From positions 128,501-192,500 of the forward strand of contig JADKGZ010000005.1 in NCBI GenBank assembly GCA_016722025.1: a stretch of 64,000 nt of DNA, in the 5' to 3' direction. Position 1 is the first letter of the stretch; every line of letters starts with the position of its first letter. This document shows, piece after piece, positions 17,489 to 26,753 of the stretch. This DNA is from Acidimicrobiaceae bacterium. GTDB taxonomy: Bacteria; Actinomycetota; Acidimicrobiia; Acidimicrobiales; Ilumatobacteraceae. Below the pieces are notes generated by a model that made no database searches, had not been told where the DNA came from, and worked only from the letters and a program-made list of their open reading frames with translations. The position numbers were made by a program, and so were the translations under genes.

Positions 17489-18655
17489 ATGACCTACATC
17501 GACGACCGCACGTGGCACAAAGACCCGTGGGACGACCCCGACATCACCGACGCGCTGGTCGTCGAACGGCCGCGTCGTCAGCGGCGGCCGTTCAAGTGGG
17601 TGGTGTGGTTGCTGTGCTACCTGGCGATGGCCGGCGTCGTGGTGGTCGGGGTCGCCGGGCTCTGGTACAGCCAGCAGGTCAACCCGAAGGGCGATCCGGG
17701 GGCACCGATCACGTTCACGGTCAACGCCGATGACACGCTCGAGACCGTCAGCGAGCGGTTGCAGGAGGAGGGCTTGGTCGAGAGCGCCAAGGTGTTCCGT
17801 TGGTACGTCGAACGCCACGACGGGCTCGTCCTCATCCCCGGCTACTTCCGGCTGCGCCCCGACGACCACATGGGCAACATCATGCGGATCCTGCGCACGC
17901 CACCTTCCGAGACCTACACGAAGGTCACGTTCCCGGAGGGCTACACCATCGACCGGATGGGTCGTCGGCTGGAGGAGAAGGTGCCGCGGTTGTCGGCCGC
18001 CGAGCTCGTGGCAGCGGCCACCGACGGCGAGATCCGCTCCGATTGGCTGCCCGACGGGGTCGACTCGCTGGAGGGACTGCTGTTCCCCGACACGTACCAG
18101 GTGTCGAACGGGGAGAGCGCCGGGCAACTGGTGGGCCGGATGGTGTCGCTGATGGAGCGCGTGGCCCGGCAGGAGAACATCGAGGAGCGGGCACCCGAGA
18201 TCGGGCTCACTCCGTATCAGGTGCTCGTCGTTGCCAGCTTGATCGAGCGAGAGGCGCGGGTGCCCGAGGATCGGGCCAAGATCGCCCGCGTCATCTACAA
18301 CCGGCTGTTCCTGGGCATGCCCCTGCAGATCGATGCCACCTTGCTCTACCAGCAGGATCCCGATCGTCCGTTCGACGAGCTGAAGGCGATCGACACGCCG
18401 TACAACACGTACCTGTACACCGGACTGCCACCCACGCCAATCGCCAACCCCGGCCGAGCCAGCATCCAGGCAGCGCTGAACCCGGTGGCCAACCCGTCGC
18501 TCGGCGACCCGTTGTGCAAGGGCCTGGCCAGGGAGACGCCGTGCCTCTACCTCTACTACGTGCTCACCGACGAGGACGGCCGTCACGTCTTTGCCGCAAC
18601 GCTCGAGCAGCACGAGGCCAACGTTCAGGCTGCCCGCGACAAGGGCCTGCTGTGA
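17489..18655 (+). CDS. mltG: Endolytic transglycosylase MltG
   Basis: A 388-residue inner-membrane lytic transglycosylase that cuts nascent glycan strands and limits peptidoglycan chain length. It has a cytosolic acidic/basic N-terminus, one membrane helix at about residues 37-60, a LysM-like segment (FTVNADDTLETVSERLQEEG) and the YceG catalytic domain. The catalytic Glu is in VVASLIEREAR, and IARVIYNRL follows. ATG 17489 lies 13 bp after ruvX. It overlaps aroE by 4 bp (GTGA, 18652-18655). Confidence 0.95.
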   Translation: MTYIDDRTWHKDPWDDPDITDALVVERPRRQRRPFKWVVWLLCYLAMAGVVVVGVAGLWYSQQVNPKGDPGAPITFTVNADDTLETVSERLQEEGLVESAKVFRWYVERHDGLVLIPGYFRLRPDDHMGNIMRILRTPPSETYTKVTFPEGYTIDRMGRRLEEKVPRLSAAELVAAATDGEIRSDWLPDGVDSLEGLLFPDTYQVSNGESAGQLVGRMVSLMERVARQENIEERAPEIGLTPYQVLVVASLIEREARVPEDRAKIARVIYNRLFLGMPLQIDATLLYQQDPDRPFDELKAIDTPYNTYLYTGLPPTPIANPGRASIQAALNPVANPSLGDPLCKGLARETPCLYLYYVLTDEDGRHVFAATLEQHEANVQAARDKGLL

Positions 18656-19482
18656 TCTCCGGCGCCACTCGGGTGGCGATGGTGATCGGTAGCCCGGTGC
18701 AGCACAGCCTGTCGCCGGCGTTGCACAACGCGGCGTTCCGGCAGCTGGGCCTCGACTGGGTGTACGTCGCCGCGGAGGTGGCGCCGGGCCGGGCGCCGGC
18801 CGCCGTCGACGCGATGCGCGCGCTCGGGCTGGGCGGCATGTCGGTCACCATGCCGCACAAGGAGGCCGTTGCGCTGGCGGTGGATGCACTCGACGGTGCA
18901 GCCGCGTCGCTGCGCAGCGTCAACACGGTGGTACCGCAGGCCGACGGTTCGCTGAAGGGGTACAGCACCGACGGCGCCGGTTTCGTGGCGTCGTTGGCCG
19001 CCGCCGGAGTGTCGGTGACCGGTCGCAACGTGTGCGTGCTCGGCGCCGGAGCAGCGGCCAGATCCATCATCGACGCCCTCGGTCGATGTGGCGCGGGCAG
19101 AATCGCAGTGCTCAACCGAACGCCCGCGGCAGCTGCCGAGGCAGTGCGGCTGGCCGGAGGCGTCGGCGCGATTGCCGTGGCGACCGACCTGCGCGATGCC
19201 GACATCGTCGTCAACGCCACGTCCGTCGGGATGAGCAGCGCCGAGCTGCCCTGCGACCCGGCAGCGCTGCACGCCGGCCAGGTGGTGGCCGACATCGTGT
19301 ACCACCCGCGCGACACGGCGCTGTTGCGTGTCGCTCGCGACGCGGGCGCCGTTGCCGTGCAAGGGCTCGGGATGCTGGTGCACCAGGCGGCACTACAGCA
19401 ACAGCTGTGGCACGGGCAGCTGCCCGACGTGGCGGTGATGGCCGCCGCGGCAGAGCGGGAACTGGCCGCGCGCCGCCAGTAG
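18652..19482 (+). CDS. aroE: Shikimate dehydrogenase
   Basis: Reduces 3-dehydroshikimate to shikimate with NADPH. SPVQHSLSPALHN binds the substrate; SVTMPHKE carries the catalytic Lys; STDGAGF holds the Asp partner; VCVLGAGAAARS is the dinucleotide loop; and VLNRTP (Asn-Arg-Thr) indicates NADP preference. It has 276 residues. GTG 18652 overlaps mltG. Its TAG stop at 19480-19482 forms the start of a putative -10 element for aroC. Confidence 0.95.
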   Translation: MISGATRVAMVIGSPVQHSLSPALHNAAFRQLGLDWVYVAAEVAPGRAPAAVDAMRALGLGGMSVTMPHKEAVALAVDALDGAAASLRSVNTVVPQADGSLKGYSTDGAGFVASLAAAGVSVTGRNVCVLGAGAAARSIIDALGRCGAGRIAVLNRTPAAAAEAVRLAGGVGAIAVATDLRDADIVVNATSVGMSSAELPCDPAALHAGQVVADIVYHPRDTALLRVARDAGAVAVQGLGMLVHQAALQQQLWHGQLPDVAVMAAAAERELAARRQ

Positions 19483-19485
19483 CCT
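19480..19485 (+). promoter_or_regulatory. -10 element of aroC (begins with the aroE stop codon)
   Basis: TAGCCT, 7 nt before ATG 19493. The first three bases are the aroE stop. It suggests an internal promoter within the aromatic gene cluster. Confidence 0.45.
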
Positions 19486-19492
19486 GCCCAGG

Positions 19493-20698
19493 ATGCTCCG
19501 TTACCTCACCGCCGGCGAATCGCACGGGCAAGCACTCGTGGTCATCATCGAGGGCCTGCCGGCGGGGCTGCACCTCACCGTCGACGACATCGAGCCCGAG
19601 CTCGCTCGCCGCCGGCTCGGGTACGGCCGTGGCCCGCGCCAGCGCTTCGAGCAGGACGAGCTCACGCTCGTCGGCGGCGTCCGCCACGGTCGCACGCTGG
19701 GGTCGCCGCTGGCCATCGAGATCAAGAACAGCGAGTGGTTCCGCAGCGACAAGTGGCACGAAGAGATGTCGCCGGCCCCCGGTGTCACCAAAGATCCGCT
19801 CACGTCGGTGCGGCCCGGGCACGCCGATCTGGTGGGCATGCAGAAGTACGGCTTCACCGATGCGCGCGACGTGCTCGAACGAGCCTCGGCCCGCGAGACC
19901 GCCGCTCGCGTGGCGGCCGGTGCGGTGGCCAAGAAGCTGCTCGCCGAACTTGGCGTGTGCGTCATCTCGCATGTCATCCAGATGGGCTCGGTGCGCAGCA
20001 CGCCGGGCGTGCGCCCGCGGCCCGACGACCTGGCCGCTGTCGATGCCGACGAGGTGCGTTGCTTCGATCCCACGGCCTCGGCCGCGATGATCGAGGAGAT
20101 CAAGGCGTGCGCCAAGGATGGCGACTCGCTGGGCGGTGTGGTCGAGGTGCTCGCCTACGGCGTGCCCGTCGGCCTGGGCAGCCACGTGCACTGGGATCGC
20201 AAGATCGATGCCGCGCTGGCGCAGGCCGTGATGAGCATCCAGGCGATCAAGGGTGTGGAGATCGGCGACGGGTTCGAGGTCGCCGGCCGCCGCGGCAGCG
20301 TCGCCCACGACGCGATCTCGTGGGTCCCGCAGATCAACGACTACCGGCGTGACAGCTCGCTGGCCGGCGGCACCGAGGGCGGCATGACCACGGGTGAGCT
20401 GCTGGTCGTGCGTGCGGCGATGAAGCCGCTGGCCACGCTGAACCGGCCCACGCTGAAGACGGTCGACGTCGTCACCAAGGAGCAGACCGTCAGCTTCAAG
20501 GAGCGCACCGACGTCACTGCCGTGCCGGCCTGCGCCGTGGTGGCCGAGACGATGGTGGCGCTGGTGCTGGCCACCGAGGCGCAGCGCAAGTTCGGCGGCG
20601 ACAGCGTCAGCGAGTTCGTGCGCAACGCCACGTCGTTCAAGGCCACGCTCCCAGGCCACCCTGCCAGCCGGGGGCGATGCCCGGAGCGGCCGCCGTGA
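19493..20698 (+). CDS. aroC: Chorismate synthase
   Basis: Converts 5-enolpyruvylshikimate 3-phosphate to chorismate with reduced FMN. TAGESHGQALV is the N-terminal signature with the catalytic His, followed by RRLGYGRGPRQRFEQD. The second His motif is in GSHVHWDRK, and ASARETAARVAAGAVAK and GGTEGGMTTG are also typical. It has 401 residues, normal for actinobacteria. The stop TGA (20696-20698) overlaps GTG 20695 of aroK. Confidence 0.97.
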   Translation: MLRYLTAGESHGQALVVIIEGLPAGLHLTVDDIEPELARRRLGYGRGPRQRFEQDELTLVGGVRHGRTLGSPLAIEIKNSEWFRSDKWHEEMSPAPGVTKDPLTSVRPGHADLVGMQKYGFTDARDVLERASARETAARVAAGAVAKKLLAELGVCVISHVIQMGSVRSTPGVRPRPDDLAAVDADEVRCFDPTASAAMIEEIKACAKDGDSLGGVVEVLAYGVPVGLGSHVHWDRKIDAALAQAVMSIQAIKGVEIGDGFEVAGRRGSVAHDAISWVPQINDYRRDSSLAGGTEGGMTTGELLVVRAAMKPLATLNRPTLKTVDVVTKEQTVSFKERTDVTAVPACAVVAETMVALVLATEAQRKFGGDSVSEFVRNATSFKATLPGHPASRGRCPERPP

Positions 20699-21204
20699 TC
20701 CGGGCCGATGAGCACGTGGTGTTCGTCGGCATGATGGGCGTCGGCAAGACCACCATCGCGCGCGTCGTTGCGGACCGTCTGGGGCGGCGAGTGTTCGACA
20801 GCGATGCGGTCATCGAGAGCAGGTACGGACGCACCGTGCGCGAGATCTTCGCCGCCGACGGTGAAGCCGCGTTTCGCGCGTTGGAGACCGAAGTGCTGTT
20901 GGAGGCACTTGCATCCACCGAGCCGCTGGTGATCGCCGGCGCCGGGGGAGTGGTGCTCAGTGAGACCAACCGCGAGGCGCTGAAGTCGTCGGGCGCCAAG
21001 GTGGTGTGGCTGTGCGCCGATCCGGCCACCCTGGTGGATCGTGTGAAGGGTGGCGGCCACCGACCACTGCTCGACGATGATCCGGCCGGTACCTTGCAGC
21101 GCATGTTCCGCGATCGAGAGGCGCTGTACCGGGAGGTGGCCGACGCCATCGTGCTCGTCGACAACCGGTCGGTGAGCGACGTGGTGGAGGCGGTGCTGCG
21201 ATGA
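20695..21204 (+). CDS. aroK: Shikimate kinase
   Basis: Phosphorylates shikimate. The P-loop is GMMGVGKTT, the shikimate-binding DSDAVIE follows, and AGAGGVVLS is the third motif; the lid Arg is within GGGHRPLLDDD. I chose GTG 20695, which overlaps the aroC stop by 4 bp like most junctions here, giving 169 residues. An ATG at 20677 in the same frame would add six residues and overlap aroC by 22 bp. The ATGA at 21201-21204 couples it to aroB. Confidence 0.94.
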   Translation: MIRADEHVVFVGMMGVGKTTIARVVADRLGRRVFDSDAVIESRYGRTVREIFAADGEAAFRALETEVLLEALASTEPLVIAGAGGVVLSETNREALKSSGAKVVWLCADPATLVDRVKGGGHRPLLDDDPAGTLQRMFRDREALYREVADAIVLVDNRSVSDVVEAVLR

Positions 21205-22208
21205 TCACCGTCCGTGTACCGCTCGGCGACCGCAGCTACGACGTCCTCGTCGGCAACGGTGCTCGCAGCGAGCTGGCAGCGCTGCTGCCGTCCACCGCGC
21301 GGCGAGTTGCGCTGGTGACCCAGGAGGGCATCCCGCTGGAGGTCGAGCCGGGCCTCCCGTGCGAACGCTTCGTCATCGGCGACGGCGAGCAGCACAAGTC
21401 GCTCGCCACCATCGAGGCGCTGTGTCGCGGGTTCGCGCGGATGGGGCTCACGCGCAACGACGTGATCGTCGGAGTGGGTGGGGGCATGGTCACCGACGTG
21501 GCCGGTTTTGCAGCGGCATCCTGGCACCGCGGCATTCCTGTGGTGCACGTCAGCACCACCCTGGTCGGCATGGTCGATGCAGCAGTCGGCGGCAAGACCG
21601 GCGTCAACATCGTCGAGGGCAAGAACCTGGTCGGTGCGTATTGGCAGCCCAGCGGCGTCATCTGCGATCTCGATGCGCTGGCCACGCTGCCGCCGCGAGA
21701 GGTGCGCTGCGGGCGCGGCGAGATGGCGAAGTACCACTTCCTCACCGGCGACGATCTGCTGGCGATGGGCGAGGCCGAACGCGTGGCCCGGTGCGTGCAG
21801 ATCAAAGCCGACGTGGTGGCCGGCGACGAGCGTGAAGGTGGCCGCCGAGCGTTGCTCAACTACGGGCACACGCTCGCGCACGCACTGGAGATCGAGACCA
21901 ACCATGCGCTCGCTCACGGCGAAGCAGTGGGCATCGGGCTCGTCTACGCCGCCCACCTTGCGCACCACCTGGGTCGCATCTCCGCCGAGCGCGTGCAGCA
22001 GCACTACGAGGTGGTGGGTGGCGCCTACGAGCTCGATACGGCGCTGCCCGACGGGTTGTCGCCGGCGCGACTGGTCGCGTTGATGGCCCGCGACAAGAAG
22101 GTGTTGGGCGACCAGCTCACCTTCGTGCTCGACGGCACGCAGGGCGTGGAGGTGGTGGCCGGTGTGACGGCCGAGGCAGCGTTGGCCGCCCTCGCGAGCA
22201 TGCGTTGA
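21201..22208 (+). CDS. aroB: 3-dehydroquinate synthase
   Basis: Makes 3-dehydroquinate from DAHP using NAD and a divalent metal. GVGGGMVTDVAGFAAA binds NAD, TLVGMVDAAVGGKTGVN is the next signature, and the metal ligands are the Glu of GEMAKY and the His of NYGHTLAHALE and ALAHGEAVGIG. It has 335 residues. It overlaps aroK by 4 bp. Confidence 0.96.
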   Translation: MITVRVPLGDRSYDVLVGNGARSELAALLPSTARRVALVTQEGIPLEVEPGLPCERFVIGDGEQHKSLATIEALCRGFARMGLTRNDVIVGVGGGMVTDVAGFAAASWHRGIPVVHVSTTLVGMVDAAVGGKTGVNIVEGKNLVGAYWQPSGVICDLDALATLPPREVRCGRGEMAKYHFLTGDDLLAMGEAERVARCVQIKADVVAGDEREGGRRALLNYGHTLAHALEIETNHALAHGEAVGIGLVYAAHLAHHLGRISAERVQQHYEVVGGAYELDTALPDGLSPARLVALMARDKKVLGDQLTFVLDGTQGVEVVAGVTAEAALAALASMR

Positions 22209-22214
22209 CGATCG

Positions 22215-22784
22215 ATGACTCCAGTGATCCGCACCGAACGACTGCTCCTGCGCGAGTGGCGCGAGGCCGACAAGCTGCCCTACTCGCTGCTCAACGGTGA
22301 TGCCGAGGTGATGCGGCACTTCCCCTCCACGCTCAGCCGCGTGCAGAGCGACGAGATGGTCGATCGCATGGCGGCGGGGTGGGAACAGCGTGGCTTCGGG
22401 CTGTGGGCCGCCGAACGCATCGACACTCACCTGCTGATCGGGTTCGTCGGCCTGTCGGTTCCCGGCTACGAGGTGGAAGGCGTGACCCCGTGCGTGGAGG
22501 TTGGCTGGCGGCTGGCCAAGCAGCACTGGGGGCAGGGCTTCGCTCCCGAGGCTGCGCGTGCGGCACTGGCGTACGGCTTCGAGCACGTCGATCTGCCCGA
22601 CGACGAGATCGTCAGCTTCACCACCACCAAGAACCTCAACTCGCAACGAGTGATGCAGAAGGTCGGTATGCGGCTCGACCCGAGCCGCGAGTTCGACCAC
22701 CCGCTGACCCCGGGGTGGCACGGGCAACGACACGTGCTGTATTGCATTGATCGAGCCGCGTGGCGGGCAGGCGTGGCACGATAG
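22215..22784 (+). CDS. GNAT family N-acetyltransferase (RimJ/RimL-like)
   Basis: A 189-residue acetyl-CoA-dependent acyltransferase. IRTERLLLREWREADK is the typical RimJ/RimL-like start, VEVGWRLAKQHWGQGFAPEA carries the acetyl-CoA loop (QxxGxA-like), and TTTKNLNSQRVMQKVGM is the C-terminal block. The substrate, a protein N-terminus, an antibiotic or a metabolite, is unknown. It sits between aroB and aroQ, 6 bp after aroB. That position is unusual and gives no hint of an aromatic-pathway role. Confidence 0.88.
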   Translation: MTPVIRTERLLLREWREADKLPYSLLNGDAEVMRHFPSTLSRVQSDEMVDRMAAGWEQRGFGLWAAERIDTHLLIGFVGLSVPGYEVEGVTPCVEVGWRLAKQHWGQGFAPEAARAALAYGFEHVDLPDDEIVSFTTTKNLNSQRVMQKVGMRLDPSREFDHPLTPGWHGQRHVLYCIDRAAWRAGVAR

Positions 22785-22789
22785 GCGGC

Positions 22790-23230
22790 GTGGCCATCAT
22801 CGCCCTGCTTCACGGACCCAACCTCAACCTGCTCGGCCAGCGCGAGCCACACATCTACGGCAGCGCCACCATCGACGACTACGTCGCAGCCGTTGCCGCC
22901 GCCGCTGCGCAGCACGGGCACACCGTCGAGGCCTTCCAGAGCAACCACGAGGGTGCACTGGTCGATGCCATCCACGAGGCGCGCGGCTCCGCTGCCGCCA
23001 TCATCATCAACCCCGGTGCCTTCACGCACTACGCCTGGGCCATTCACGACGCGCTCGCCGCGTTCGACGGGCCGATCATCGAAGTGCACATCTCCAACCC
23101 CAATGCCCGCGAGCCGTGGCGCCACACCAGCGTGGTGGCGCCGGTGGCAACCGGCTCGATCACGGGCCTGGGCATGCACGGCTACGAGCTGGCGGTGCAG
23201 GCCGTCGTGCGCAGGTTGGCTGCCGCGTGA
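22790..23230 (+). CDS. aroQ: 3-dehydroquinate dehydratase, type II
   Basis: Dehydrates 3-dehydroquinate. LLHGPNLNLLGQREPHIYG holds the N-terminal signature and catalytic Tyr, INPGAFTHYAWAIHDAL the Asn/His substrate contacts, and EVHISNPNAREPWRHTS the catalytic His. It has 146 residues from GTG 22790. It overlaps the next gene by 4 bp (GTGA, 23227-23230). Confidence 0.96.
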   Translation: MAIIALLHGPNLNLLGQREPHIYGSATIDDYVAAVAAAAAQHGHTVEAFQSNHEGALVDAIHEARGSAAAIIINPGAFTHYAWAIHDALAAFDGPIIEVHISNPNAREPWRHTSVVAPVATGSITGLGMHGYELAVQAVVRRLAAA

Positions 23231-24330
23231 CCATCGCGCAGCGTGCCGAGCGCGTGCGGGCCAGGTTGGCGCACACAGGCGCCGAGGCACTGCTCGTCAG
23301 CGACCTCACCAACGTTCGCTGGCTCACCGGCTTCACGGGCTCGAACGGTTGGGTGGTGCTCGGCCCCGACCAGCTGACGCTGGTCACCGACGGTCGCTAC
23401 GGCGAACAGGCCGCGCGGCAGATGGCGCTGGCTGGTGTCGCGGCGGAAGTGCTGGTGGGTGCCACCGGTGCCGAAACCCAAGGGCACCTCGCCGGTCTGA
23501 GCCGCGTGCACCGCACCATCGGGTTCGAGGCGGCCCACGTCAGCGTGCAGCAACATGCGGCATGGGCCGCGGCGTTCGGCTGCACGCTCGTTGCCACCAT
23601 CGGTGTGGTGGAGGCCGAGCGCCGCACGAAGGACACCGCCGAGATCGAGCTCATCGCGCAGGCATGCCGCATCGCAGACCAGGCGCTGGCCGAGGTGGTA
23701 CCCACGTTGGGCAACGGCCTCACCGAGGCCCAGGTGCGCAACCAGCTGGAGATCCGCATGCGCGAGCTGGGGGCCGTCGGCCCCAGCTACGACACCATCG
23801 TGGCCACCGGCCCGCTCAACGCTGCGTTGCCGCATCATCGGCCCACCGACGCCGTGATCGAGGATGGCCACACCGTGATCATCGATGTCGGCGCGCTCGT
23901 GGACGGGTATCACAGCGACATGACGCGCACGTTCGTCATCGGCCGGCCGACACCGTTGCAGCATGAGTTGTACGAGCTGGTGCTGGCCGCTCAGCAGGCC
24001 GGCGTGGCCGCGGTGGCTGCCGGCCTCAGCACGAAGCAGCTCGACGCGGTGTGTCGCGACATCATCACCGAGGGCGGCTACGGCGACTGGTTCACTCACG
24101 GCACGGGGCACGGAGTCGGCCTGCTGATCCACGAAGACCCCTTCGTCAACCGCGCCGGCGACGCCATTTTGCAGGTCGGCGACGTAGTGACCGTGGAGCC
24201 GGGCGTCTATCGTGAAGGTTTCGGCGGCATTCGAGTAGAAGACCTGGTGGTCGTCACCAGCGAAGGATGCCGCGTCCTCACTGCATCTCCGAAGGAATCA
24301 CCGTGCCCGCCATTTCCACCAACGATCTGA
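23227..24330 (+). CDS. pepQ: Xaa-Pro aminopeptidase / proline dipeptidase (M24B)
   Basis: A cytosolic dinuclear-metal peptidase that cleaves X-Pro bonds. All five ligands are visible: Asp in IDVGALVDG, Asp in YHSDMTRTF, His in HGTGHGVGLLIHE, Glu in TVEPGVY and Glu in GIRVEDLVVV. The N-terminal creatinase-like domain starts with ALLVSDLTNVRWLTGFTGSN. It has 367 residues. Its 3' end overlaps efp by 28 bp in another frame, so the two are translationally linked, as is common in actinobacteria. Confidence 0.93.
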   Translation: MTIAQRAERVRARLAHTGAEALLVSDLTNVRWLTGFTGSNGWVVLGPDQLTLVTDGRYGEQAARQMALAGVAAEVLVGATGAETQGHLAGLSRVHRTIGFEAAHVSVQQHAAWAAAFGCTLVATIGVVEAERRTKDTAEIELIAQACRIADQALAEVVPTLGNGLTEAQVRNQLEIRMRELGAVGPSYDTIVATGPLNAALPHHRPTDAVIEDGHTVIIDVGALVDGYHSDMTRTFVIGRPTPLQHELYELVLAAQQAGVAAVAAGLSTKQLDAVCRDIITEGGYGDWFTHGTGHGVGLLIHEDPFVNRAGDAILQVGDVVTVEPGVYREGFGGIRVEDLVVVTSEGCRVLTASPKESPCPPFPPTI

Positions 24331-24866
24331 AGAACGGCATCACGCTCGAGATCGACAAGGTGCTCTACCAGGTGGTCGAGTTCCAGCACGTCAAGCCGGG
24401 CAAGGGTGGCGCCTTCGTGCGCTCCAAGCTGCGCAACCTGCGCAATGGGGCGGTCATCGACAAGACCTTCAACGCCGGCGTCCGCGTCGAGCAGGCATTG
24501 CTGGAGAAGAAGGACATGCAGTTCTTGTATCGCGACAGCGATACGTACGTGTTCATGGACCAAGAGACGTACGACCAGGAGAACGTGGCCCCATCGGCGT
24601 TGGGCGATGCCGCCGACTACATGGTCGAGAACTCGGTCGCACAGATCGCCTACTACAACGGTGAGATCATCACGGTCGAGATCCCCGCGTCGGTCGAGCT
24701 CACCATCACCGACACCGAGCCGGGCCTGCAGGGCGACCGGTCCACCGGTGGCCGCAAGCCGGCCACGCTGGAGACCGGCAAGATCATCCAGGTGCCCCTG
24801 TTCCTCAACGTCGGCGACCGGGTGAAGGTGGATACCCGCACCGGCGAGTACATGACCCGAGTCTGA
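24303..24866 (+). CDS. efp: Elongation factor P
   Basis: Rescues ribosomes stalled at polyproline. It has 187 residues from GTG 24303. The three beta domains are present; the loop KPGKGGAFVR carries the conserved Lys that enters the peptidyl transferase centre, and the C-terminal domain has DTEPGLQGDRSTGGRKPATL. GGAAT (24295-24299) lies shortly before the start. The GTG lies inside the end of pepQ. No modification enzyme (EpmA or EpmC type) is encoded nearby. Confidence 0.97.
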   Translation: MPAISTNDLKNGITLEIDKVLYQVVEFQHVKPGKGGAFVRSKLRNLRNGAVIDKTFNAGVRVEQALLEKKDMQFLYRDSDTYVFMDQETYDQENVAPSALGDAADYMVENSVAQIAYYNGEIITVEIPASVELTITDTEPGLQGDRSTGGRKPATLETGKIIQVPLFLNVGDRVKVDTRTGEYMTRV

Positions 24867-24870
24867 TCGC

Positions 24871-25329
24871 ATGGCCCGCCAGCGCAACCGCGCCGCACGG
24901 TCGCACGGCCCCAACGGGCCAGCCACCTCCAACGATCACGACGACCGCACCGACGCCCGCGAGCGGGCGCTCATCTTGCTGTACGAAGCCGAGTCGAAGG
25001 GCATCTCGCCCGGTGAGGTGCTGGCGGCCCAGATCTCGGCGGCCGACGAGCTCACCACCTTGCTGGTGCACGGCGTGGAAGCGAACCAGGCGCGCCTCGA
25101 CGAGGTGATCGCTGCTCACGCCAAAGGGTGGACGTTGCAGCGCATGCCCACGCTCGATCGCAACGTGCTACGCATCGCCGGTTTCGAGCTGATGGCCAGG
25201 CCGGAGGTGCCGGTGGCGGTGGTGCTCGACGAGGCGGTGGAGCTGGCCAAGCGCTTCAGCACCGACGATTCCGGTCGCTTCGTCAACGGCGTGCTCTCGG
25301 CGTTGGTTCCGGTGCTGCGTTCGACATGA
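24871..25329 (+). CDS. nusB: Transcription antitermination factor NusB
   Basis: An all-alpha RNA-binding protein that acts with NusE at boxA of rRNA leaders. The core runs from DARERALILLYEAE to FVNGVLSALVP, with NVLRIAGFELM in the middle. The first about 30 residues are a basic, disordered extension. It has 152 residues and starts 4 bp after efp. A boxA-like sequence precedes the 16S gene at the end of this window. Confidence 0.94.
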   Translation: MARQRNRAARSHGPNGPATSNDHDDRTDARERALILLYEAESKGISPGEVLAAQISAADELTTLLVHGVEANQARLDEVIAAHAKGWTLQRMPTLDRNVLRIAGFELMARPEVPVAVVLDEAVELAKRFSTDDSGRFVNGVLSALVPVLRST

Positions 25330-25367
25330 CCACCGGCAGCCGCATCGCGTAAGGAAGACTGGCGGTC

Positions 25368-26753
25368 GTGGCTCAATCGCTCCTCACGCGCGCTCGACGA
25401 CTGCCCTGGCCGCAGATCCTCGGAGCGTGTGCGTCGGCGCTGTTCCTCATCCGCACGTTGGGGGCCGGATGGTCCGGCGGCTTCCCCTCGGGCTTTCCCG
25501 ATTCGGCGTCGTACCTGGAAGTGGCCGATCGTGGCCCGTTGAGCCTGCAGTTCTGGTTCGGCGAGCGACCGCTCATGCTGCCCCTGCTCTCCTGGCTGCT
25601 GGCCGGCAACGTGCTGATGATCGTGCGCGTGCAATCCCTGCTCGCCGTCGCGGCCACCTGGTGGGCCGTCATCGTGCTCGTGCGGGTCGTGCACAGCCCG
25701 TTGGGTCGCGCGCTGGGCATCGTGCTGCTCGTCGGGGTGGCAGTGCAGTCGCGCTTCGCACTGTGGAACACCCTGTTGCTCAGCGAGTCGTTGTCCATCA
25801 CCGCCGGCGTGGCGATGATCGCAACCTGGGTGTGGTGTGCGCACGAGCCGTCGGTTCGGCGCATCGGGTGGGTCGCCGCCGCGACCGTTGCGTGGGCCCT
25901 CGTGCGCGACTCCAACGTGGCGATCGTGGTGGCGATCGTCATCCCCGGCTTGCTGCTCGTGGCGTGGCGCTCTCGCGAGCGGTCACCGGCCATCGCGCGC
26001 AGCACGCGCGTGACGGTCGGCGTGTTGTTGGTGGCGGCGCTGTTCGCGTTCGTCGGGCAGACGGCGTCTCAGCGCAACCGGTACCCCACGCTCAACGTGA
26101 TCGGCCAGCGAGTGCTCGTCTCCGCGGAGCTCACCGATCTCTACAGCTCGTTCGGTATGCCCACCGACGCAACGGTGCTGGAACGCACCGGCCACAGCTC
26201 GTTCGACGACGGGTTCAAGACGCTGACCGCGCCGGAACTGAGCCACCTGCGCGCCTGGGCCAAGTCGCGCGGGCAGTTGGTGCACCTGTGGTCGCTCGTT
26301 CGGGAGTTCCCCATGCTGGTCGCCGATGTGTGGCGCGATCTTCCCAACTCCCTCGCGAACGACTTCGTTGCGTACGACCAGTTCCAGGTGTCGCAGCGGC
26401 TGCCGCACACGTTGCCGCTCGGGCTCGACGGCCCGCGGGATCACCCCAGCTTCCTGTACTGGTCGTTGTTCGCCGCGGTGTGCCTGGCCGCGATGGTGCT
26501 GACGGGACCGAGGCGCCGCAGTGCGGTGGTGCTGGGCGTCGCCTACTTCGCCGTGCTCGCCGATCTGTACCTGTCGTGGTTGGGCGACTCGGTGGAGGTG
26601 CATCGGCACCTGGTCGGCGCGCTCGCCCGGTTGGGTGTCGTCTTCGCGTTCGTGCTGGCCATGGGTGTCGATGCGATCATCGACCTGCTGTCGCCCGCCG
26701 CCACGCCGGCGGCCGAGATCGCGTCCGTGCAGGAAGAAGGGGAGGGCGAATGA
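25368..26753 (+). CDS. Multi-pass membrane protein, GT-C glycosyltransferase-like
   Basis: A 461-residue protein with about 9-11 predicted membrane helices. An early outward loop contains SGFPDSASYLEVADRG, an acidic/Tyr motif in the position of the catalytic DxD-type loop of GT-C enzymes that use polyprenyl-phosphate sugars. A long soluble loop (about residues 235-345) separates the N- and C-terminal helix groups. I do not recognise the exact family. GTG 25368 has AAGGAAG 10 nt upstream. It overlaps the next, related gene by 4 bp (ATGA, 26750-26753), so the pair is probably cotranscribed and acts together at the membrane. Confidence 0.7.
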   Translation: MAQSLLTRARRLPWPQILGACASALFLIRTLGAGWSGGFPSGFPDSASYLEVADRGPLSLQFWFGERPLMLPLLSWLLAGNVLMIVRVQSLLAVAATWWAVIVLVRVVHSPLGRALGIVLLVGVAVQSRFALWNTLLLSESLSITAGVAMIATWVWCAHEPSVRRIGWVAAATVAWALVRDSNVAIVVAIVIPGLLLVAWRSRERSPAIARSTRVTVGVLLVAALFAFVGQTASQRNRYPTLNVIGQRVLVSAELTDLYSSFGMPTDATVLERTGHSSFDDGFKTLTAPELSHLRAWAKSRGQLVHLWSLVREFPMLVADVWRDLPNSLANDFVAYDQFQVSQRLPHTLPLGLDGPRDHPSFLYWSLFAAVCLAAMVLTGPRRRSAVVLGVAYFAVLADLYLSWLGDSVEVHRHLVGALARLGVVFAFVLAMGVDAIIDLLSPAATPAAEIASVQEEGEGE